Below are positions 59,369-64,000 of a stretch of 64,000 bases of DNA, piece by piece (the stretch's first letter is position 1; every line of letters starts with the position of its first letter). The translations under genes were made by a program, and so were the position numbers. A model generated the notes under the pieces. The model had not been told where the DNA came from. It was given only the letters and a program-made list of their open reading frames with translations, and ran no database searches. Source of the stretch: Coriobacteriia bacterium (GTDB lineage: Bacteria > Actinomycetota > Coriobacteriia > Coriobacteriales > UMGS124); NCBI GenBank assembly GCA_018368455.1, contig JAGZEG010000003.1, forward strand, positions 165,200-229,199, written 5' to 3'.

Positions 59369-60931
59369 CTACTTACAAGCCCCACAGACAGACGGCGCCG
59401 CCGCCAGCCCACCCAGCGCCGTCTCCCGCAAGCTCTCCGGCAGCGCATGGCCGACCTGCGCCATTGCTTCGACGGCCTCGTCAAAGGGTATAGGCAGCGC
59501 CACGCCGGATAGCGCCATCTGGGCGGCGGTGTATGCGTTGGCGACGCCGATCGCGTTGCGGGCCTGGCACGGCACCTCAACGAGACCTCGCACGGGGTCG
59601 CACACGAGGCCGAGCAGATTGGAGATCGCCAGCGTCGCCGCGTTGAGGCACGTCTGCGCGCTGCCGCCGAGCAGCTGCACGAGGGCGGCGGCCGCCATGG
59701 CAGACGCCGAGCCGACCTCGGCCTGGCAGCCACCCTCTGCGCCGGCGACGCTTGCGTTGCGTTCGATGATGGCGCCGATGGCCGCAGCGCAGAACAGCGC
59801 GTCGGTCACGTCGGCCTCTGACGACCCGAGCGCCTCGGCACTGGCCAGCAGGGCGCCGGGCAGTACGCCCGCCGACCCGGCTGTCGGCGCGGCGACGATG
59901 ATGCCCATGCACGCCGACCGCTCGAGCGTTGCCATGGCCCAGGCGCAGGCCCGCGTGAGAGTGGGCCCGCACAGCGCGTCTGCGGGGCCGGACCACCCGA
60001 AGACGCGGGCTGCCTGGCCGTCGAGCATGCCGCCCAGTGAGCGACCGGGGTGCGCCACGGGCTCGCTCGTCTCAGCGCGCATGACGTCGAGCACGCGAGC
60101 CATCTGGCTGTCCGTCTCCTGCTTCCCGCGCAGATCGGCCTCGCGAAGGCGCATGAGCGCGCCAAGCGACACACCCTCGCGCTCGCTGAGCTCGAGCAGC
60201 TCTGCCCCGCTGGCAAAGTCACGCTCGCTCGCCGCGTCGCCGGCGACGGCGGCCCCGCCTCCCACGGCGCGCACGATGCGCACGCCGAACACGTCGGGGG
60301 AGCGCTCGATGCTGGCGATGACCTCGGCGTCGGGAAGCGTGTCGCACTCGAACAGCGCGTAGGCAAGCTGGCCCGGTGTCGTACGGTACGAGCTCATGAA
60401 GGCGATGTTGATGCCGGCGGCTCCAAGCTCGCCCGTCATGAGGGCGAGCATGCCGGGGACGTCGCGGTGCGCCACGAACACGGCGGGCATGCGACCTGTC
60501 AGGTCGACGGACACGCCGTTCACGCGGACGAGGCGCGCTTTGCCCCCGCCGAGAGACTCGCCGCGCACGGTCGTTCGGGTGCCGTCCGCGCACAGCATGT
60601 CGATGTCGACGGTGTTGGGGTGCAGGCCGTCGCCTGCGTTGCTGGGTGTGAACTCCCAGGCGATACCTCGCTCGCGCGCCACGTCAAACGAGCGCTGTAT
60701 GTCGGGATCGTCTGTGTGCATGCCTAGGATGCCGCCGAGCAGGGCGCGGTCCGTACCGTGGCCGGCGTACGTGCGCGCAAAAGAGTTGTAGAGCGTGAAG
60801 GCTACGCGGGTGATGGGGGCGTCGCACAGGCTCGCCGCCATCTGGGCGATGCGCAGGGCCCCGGCCGTGTGGGAGCTGGACGGGCCCACCATGATGGGAC
60901 CGAGTATGTCGAACGTGGTGGCAACCTTCAC
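59369..60931 (-). CDS. sdaA: L-serine ammonia-lyase, iron-sulfur dependent, single chain
   Basis: Converts L-serine to pyruvate and ammonia, using a [4Fe-4S] cluster. The 520 residues join the beta domain (DILGPIMVGPSSSHTAGA at 8-25, then an ACT-like region near 145-220) to the alpha domain (GIIVAAPTAGSAGVLPGAL near 345). Cluster cysteines are likely in CGPTLTRACAWA, SAQTCLNAAT, VCDPVRGLVEVPC and the C-terminal VCGACK. The start is GTG 60931 with GAAGGAG 5 bases upstream; the frame is open further without homology. Serine deamination feeds pyruvate metabolism in an amino-acid fermenter. Confidence 0.94.
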   Translation of the reverse strand: MKVATTFDILGPIMVGPSSSHTAGALRIAQMAASLCDAPITRVAFTLYNSFARTYAGHGTDRALLGGILGMHTDDPDIQRSFDVARERGIAWEFTPSNAGDGLHPNTVDIDMLCADGTRTTVRGESLGGGKARLVRVNGVSVDLTGRMPAVFVAHRDVPGMLALMTGELGAAGINIAFMSSYRTTPGQLAYALFECDTLPDAEVIASIERSPDVFGVRIVRAVGGGAAVAGDAASERDFASGAELLELSEREGVSLGALMRLREADLRGKQETDSQMARVLDVMRAETSEPVAHPGRSLGGMLDGQAARVFGWSGPADALCGPTLTRACAWAMATLERSACMGIIVAAPTAGSAGVLPGALLASAEALGSSEADVTDALFCAAAIGAIIERNASVAGAEGGCQAEVGSASAMAAAALVQLLGGSAQTCLNAATLAISNLLGLVCDPVRGLVEVPCQARNAIGVANAYTAAQMALSGVALPIPFDEAVEAMAQVGHALPESLRETALGGLAAAPSVCGACK

Positions 60932-61178
60932 GGGGACTCCTTCGCCATGCAAGGATGTGGGATCGAGACGGGTGCGCCGCGCGGTCGGCAGAGAGCGGCG
61001 CGGCTTCGCAGGATTATAGACGCCCTCTGATACCTGCCACGCACCATCCGCCGTTCGAGCGAGAACCGCTATGATCGTCTCCCTGTGGTTACTTATCGGC
61101 TGGTGCTGCCCGCGGCATCCGTGATGCCGTGGGAAAACGTCCGCTTTCGTATCGATCTGCGTTGCAAAGGAGCGCCTC

Positions 61179-61841
61179 ATGAGCGAAGAGAAGCCAGCAA
61201 GCGTGGAGAAGGGTCCGTCTCTGTCCCCGACGATCGTCGTAACCGGCTTTCAGCCGTTTGGCGGCCAGGACGTGAACCCCGCGCTCGAGGCCGTGCGTGT
61301 GCTTCCCGAAGTCATCGGCGGGGCGCACATCGTCCAGGTCGAGGTGCCCGTGACGTATCGCCAAGCCTTTGAGCCCGTCTCTGCCGCTATCGAGCACTGG
61401 AACCCCCAGGCCGTTGTGTGCGTGGGCCAGGCTGCGGGGCGCTCGTGCGTCACGATTGAGCGCGTCGCCATCAACGTCGATGATTGTGACGCCCCCGACA
61501 ACGCTGACGCCATCCGCTGTAACGTGCCCATCGTCGACGATGGTCCTGCGGCGTACTTCGCCACGCTGCCCGTCCACGACATGGTGCGCGCTATCGAGGC
61601 GGCCGGCCTGCCCGCCAAGGTCTCGGACTCGGCCGGAACGTACGTGTGCAACCATCTCATGTACCTCACGCTCGACAGCGCTGCGCACAAGAACCCCGGC
61701 CTGCTCGCCGGCTTTATCCACGTGCCGCTGCTGCACGAGCAGGTCATCAAGGGGGAGATGCGCGGCAAGCCCAGCATGTCGAAGGCCGACATCGTCGCCA
61801 GCCTTACCGCTGCCCTCGAGGCGCTTGCCAAGGTGCTGTAA
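61179..61841 (+). CDS. pcp: Pyroglutamyl-peptidase I
   Basis: C15 cysteine peptidase (220 residues) that removes N-terminal pyroglutamate from peptides in the cytoplasm. The opening signature is VTGFQPFGGQDVNPALEAV (near 21). The catalytic Glu lies in the VCVGQAAGRSCVTIERVAIN region, Cys in SAGTYVCNHLMY near 157, and His in GLLAGFIHVPLLHEQ near 181. Full length. AAAGGAG precedes the ATG. Divergent from sdaA, and it fits the peptide-using lifestyle suggested by PepC and PepQ. Confidence 0.95.
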   Translation: MSEEKPASVEKGPSLSPTIVVTGFQPFGGQDVNPALEAVRVLPEVIGGAHIVQVEVPVTYRQAFEPVSAAIEHWNPQAVVCVGQAAGRSCVTIERVAINVDDCDAPDNADAIRCNVPIVDDGPAAYFATLPVHDMVRAIEAAGLPAKVSDSAGTYVCNHLMYLTLDSAAHKNPGLLAGFIHVPLLHEQVIKGEMRGKPSMSKADIVASLTAALEALAKVL

Positions 61842-61892
61842 CGCCTCGACTGAGCAGAGCTCTGCTCCGCCTGAAGTGTCTCGTACATAAAC

Positions 61893-61939
61893 AAAAGGCG
61901 CCCGCCGACCTGGACTCCAGGGTCGACGAGCGCCGTTTT
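61893..61939. terminator. Bidirectional terminator between pcp and the binding-protein gene
   Basis: AAAAGGCGCCCGCCGACC (61893-61910) pairs imperfectly with GGTCGACGAGCGCCGTTTT (61921-61939), giving T tracts on both strands. Confidence 0.82.
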
Positions 61940-61961
61940 CATGCGGCTGTGGAGCCTTGCC

Positions 61962-63701
61962 TTATGCGCTCAGCCAGCAGCGCGTCAGACGGCCGTAGCC
62001 AGACGGGTTGAAGAACAGGTTGTTCACGCGCGCGGAGGCAACGTAGGTGTGTAGGTAGTAGAAGAGCGGGACGACGGGGAAGTCGGCGGCCACGATCTTG
62101 TTGGCCTCCTTGAACGCCTCGACGCGCTCCTCGGTGTCCGTGACGGTGAACGCCTTGTCGATGGCCGCGTCGAACTCCGGGTTGGTGTAGCCCGAGTTGT
62201 TGTCGCCCGAGCCGGTGTAGAACAGCGGCTGCAGCACGAGGTAGGGCGTCGGGACCTGGATGGTCCAGCCCAGACGGCCCATCTGGTACGTGCGGCCCTG
62301 GACCGCGTCGATGTAGGCGGCCCACTCCTGGACGTCGATCGTTGAGTCGACGCCGCAGGCGGCGAGGTCAGCCTGGATCATCGTCATGATGGACTCGTTC
62401 GCAGAGCCGGAGTTCGTCGACAGCGTCAGGCTCAGGCCACGCTTGCCGTCGGAGCCCAGCGGGTAACCGGCCTTGTCAAAGTACTCGACAGCCTTGTCCT
62501 TGTCGCCCTCGGGCAGGCAGTAGTCCCAGCCGTTCTCCTCGGCGCCGGGGACGCCGGGGGCAATCATGTTCGAGGCGGGGGACTTGGTGCCCTGGAGCAC
62601 GGAGTCGCAGATGGCCTTGCGGTTGATGGCGTAGGACACGGCGATACGCAGATCCTTGTTGCTCATCACGTCGTCCTCGTTGTTGATGAGCAGGTAGTAA
62701 ATCGACGTCTCCTCGCCCAGGAACGTCTGCTTGCCGGGGTTGGCGACGTAGCCGTCCTTATCGGCGAGGCCGTAGGTCTGCTGGGCAAGCGTGAACGTGC
62801 CGGAGGGGATCGTCGTGAAGTCGAGGTTGCCGGCCTGGAACTCCGTCCACGCCGTCTGGTCGTCCTTGAAGATCTGGAAGTTCACACCGTCGATGAACGG
62901 CTTCTCGCCCCAGTAGCCGTCATAACGCTTGATGTTGATGTACTGGCCGTCGTTCCACTCGCCGTCCATCATGAACGGGCCGTTGCCGATAGGGGCGAGA
63001 CGGAACTTCTGGAAGTCCTCCTCGGTGTCCGTGCAGCCTGCAGGCACAGGGGCGGTGGCCATGTCGCCGACAGCGGCGTCAAACTCGGCGAACGGGGCCT
63101 TGAGGTTCACGACGAGCGTGTAGTCGTCGGGGCACTCGACGTCGAGCTCGGTGGCCTCGCCCTTCATCATCTCGTCGGCGCCCTTGATGCTCGTAAGCTT
63201 GTAGCCGAGCGAAGAGGGAGCGGGCTTAAAGTCGGAGCGGCACAGGCGCTCCCACGCATACTTGAAGTCCTTGGACGTGACGGGCTTGCCGTCGTGCCAC
63301 GTCGCCTCCTTGCGCAGGTGGAACGTGAACTGCGTCGCGTCGTCGTTCGACTCGTAGCTCTCGGCTGCCAGCGGGACGAGCTGGCCCTTCTCCCAGTCGT
63401 ACGTCGTCAGCGTGTCGAACAGGTTGAAGATGACCTCAACGCCCTGGTTCTCCTCGGCACCGAACGGCTCGATTGCAACGGGGTTCGTGAGGTACCACGT
63501 CATCGTGCCGCCCTGAGTGGCACCTGTCGTGTCGCTGTCATACACCTGGGCAGCGGCTCCGGCGCCTGCATCCGCGCTTGCGGACTCGCTGGCGCGAGCG
63601 GACGACCCGGCGGCCATGGCAAGCAGAGCGCCGGCCGCGACAGCACCGGTGAGGAAAGAACGACGGGTCAGTCCCGTTGCGAGCTGAGTGTTGGTGTGCA
63701 T
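61962..63701 (-). CDS. Family 5 (OppA/DppA-like) peptide-binding protein with Tat-like signal
   Basis: A 579-residue extracytoplasmic solute-binding protein for peptide ABC uptake. The signal has LTRRSFLTG (residues 12-20) and an Ala-rich core ending near 48. No lipobox Cys is present, so it is not a lipoprotein. Family blocks: TMTWYLTNP near 71, LVPLAAESYESNDDATQFTF near 110, the SBP_bac_5 core EATWHDGKPVTSKDFKYAWE near 135, and LRIAVSYAINRKAI near 352. ATG 63701 has AGAGGGG upstream. The permease and ATPase genes are not adjacent: the downstream side is the convergent pcp gene and upstream is an IS end. It may be an orphan receptor sharing a transporter. Confidence 0.9.
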   Translation of the reverse strand: MHTNTQLATGLTRRSFLTGAVAAGALLAMAAGSSARASESASADAGAGAAAQVYDSDTTGATQGGTMTWYLTNPVAIEPFGAEENQGVEVIFNLFDTLTTYDWEKGQLVPLAAESYESNDDATQFTFHLRKEATWHDGKPVTSKDFKYAWERLCRSDFKPAPSSLGYKLTSIKGADEMMKGEATELDVECPDDYTLVVNLKAPFAEFDAAVGDMATAPVPAGCTDTEEDFQKFRLAPIGNGPFMMDGEWNDGQYINIKRYDGYWGEKPFIDGVNFQIFKDDQTAWTEFQAGNLDFTTIPSGTFTLAQQTYGLADKDGYVANPGKQTFLGEETSIYYLLINNEDDVMSNKDLRIAVSYAINRKAICDSVLQGTKSPASNMIAPGVPGAEENGWDYCLPEGDKDKAVEYFDKAGYPLGSDGKRGLSLTLSTNSGSANESIMTMIQADLAACGVDSTIDVQEWAAYIDAVQGRTYQMGRLGWTIQVPTPYLVLQPLFYTGSGDNNSGYTNPEFDAAIDKAFTVTDTEERVEAFKEANKIVAADFPVVPLFYYLHTYVASARVNNLFFNPSGYGRLTRCWLSA

Positions 63702-63902
63702 GAGCAAACCCCTCTCTCTGACGTGCCACGTGATGTGGTTGAAGCGCATGGTAGGGCTGCGAGACTTTGTTTGCTCCATCAACCTATCTCGAAACTGGTA
63801 TTTAATGCCACGGAAACGTGCGGAGCACAGAAAACGGAAGATCGGCTCTCGTATAGGGAATTAAAGCCCGAGGTCACGCATATAAAAGGAGCCTCCCCGC
63901 AG
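63702..63902. other. Upstream region of the binding-protein gene
   Basis: About 200 AT-richer bases with no gene. It should contain the minus-strand promoter of the binding protein and lies between that gene and the insertion-sequence end. Confidence 0.35.
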
Positions 63903-64000
63903 TGAACTGCGCCCCAAAACTTGGATGCTAAAATGAGGATACCCTAAGCGGCCTCCAGAAGGGCCTGCTCCCGGAACTCGACCGGGGTCAGGCCCTTCAG
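63903..64000 (-). mobile_element. Right end of an IS3-family insertion sequence (cut by window edge)
   Basis: From 63903 the sequence TGAACTGCGCCCCAAAAC resembles the terminal inverted repeat of IS3-family elements (starting TG). It is followed 20 bases later by the end of a transposase frame on the minus strand. The other end lies outside the window, so length and target duplication cannot be seen. Confidence 0.75.
63944..64000 (-). CDS. IS3-family transposase (OrfB, integrase core), C-terminal fragment
   Basis: The visible 18 codons read LKGLTPVEFREQALLEAA and stop at TAG (63944-63946). K-G-L-T-P-V-E-F/Y-R-x-Q-A is the hallmark C-terminus of the IS3 OrfB (rve) transposase. The rest lies beyond the window, so activity cannot be judged. 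Confidence 0.83.
   Translation of the reverse strand: MKGLTPVEFREQALLEAA

Noticed and set aside
1..64000. CRISPR array, rRNA genes, prophage or defence island
   Set aside because: Reading through the window I found no regularly spaced repeats, rRNA segments, phage structural genes or defence nucleases; the only mobile DNA is the IS3 end.

Overview
The window is a GC-rich chromosome segment (about 60-65% G+C by eye) from an anaerobic actinobacterium of class Coriobacteriia. I infer this from several traits together: membrane-bound LuxR-type regulators with a multi-helix N-terminal half, a Tat-exported flavin reductase and a Tat-exported molybdopterin oxidoreductase, a one-chain iron-sulfur serine dehydratase, paired PepC-type cysteine peptidases, and a suf operon in the order sufC-B-D-S-U. 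I cannot settle the genus from sequence alone.

Layout. 0-2.6 kb: a NadR-like ATPase, then two complete copies of a tRNA-Ala(GGC)/tRNA-Val(CAC) unit separated by non-coding DNA that carries a diverged repeat family. 2.6-7.3 kb: an acetate-type transporter, an MscS channel, a membrane LuxR regulator and, divergent from it, a Tat-exported FAD reductase. 7.6-19.3 kb: ligA, an unrecognised beta-sandwich protein, a nitroreductase, a HAD phosphatase with a fused double ABC exporter, trpS and a second membrane LuxR regulator. 19.3-24.3 kb: a truncated LuxR paralogue, then a molybdopterin enzyme, its four-cluster ferredoxin subunit and a TorD-type chaperone, with no membrane anchor gene. 24.5-32.2 kb: a DUF4013-like membrane protein, an SPFH/ribbon-helix-helix pair, a 2-hydroxyacid dehydrogenase, an FmdE-like protein, a dGTPase-like HD protein and RarA. 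32.3-35.8 kb: a DUF948-like protein, an RsbW-like protein, a SigB/F-type sigma factor and an AI-2E-family permease.

36.1-45.1 kb is a tightly packed housekeeping run on the plus strand: alaS, ruvX, mltG, yqeG, a prepilin peptidase, aroK, pepQ, efp, an IMPACT protein and GtrA. 45.2-49.4 kb on the minus strand holds murB and two pepC paralogues, the upstream one broken by an in-frame TAA. 49.7-51.1 kb: a CCA-adding-type enzyme. 51.3-56.4 kb: the suf Fe-S assembly operon, divergent from a second nitroreductase across an intergenic region rich in dyads. 57.5-57.8 kb: tRNA-Gln and two tRNA-Glu. 57.9-63.7 kb: an MprF-like membrane protein, serine dehydratase, pyroglutamyl peptidase and a Tat-signal peptide-binding protein. 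The right edge is the end of an IS3-family element.

The genes fit an amino-acid-fermenting anaerobe that uses exported reductases: peptidases (PepC, PepQ, Pcp), serine deamination, a hydroxyacid dehydrogenase, Fe-S assembly feeding the Fe-S enzymes, and dedicated membrane LuxR sensors. The most unusual non-coding signal is a hairpin element present at 47.9 kb and 59.3 kb. Its loop is almost identical in both copies, while its long outer arms differ in sequence but stay complementary. A second repeat family lies around the duplicated tRNA units.
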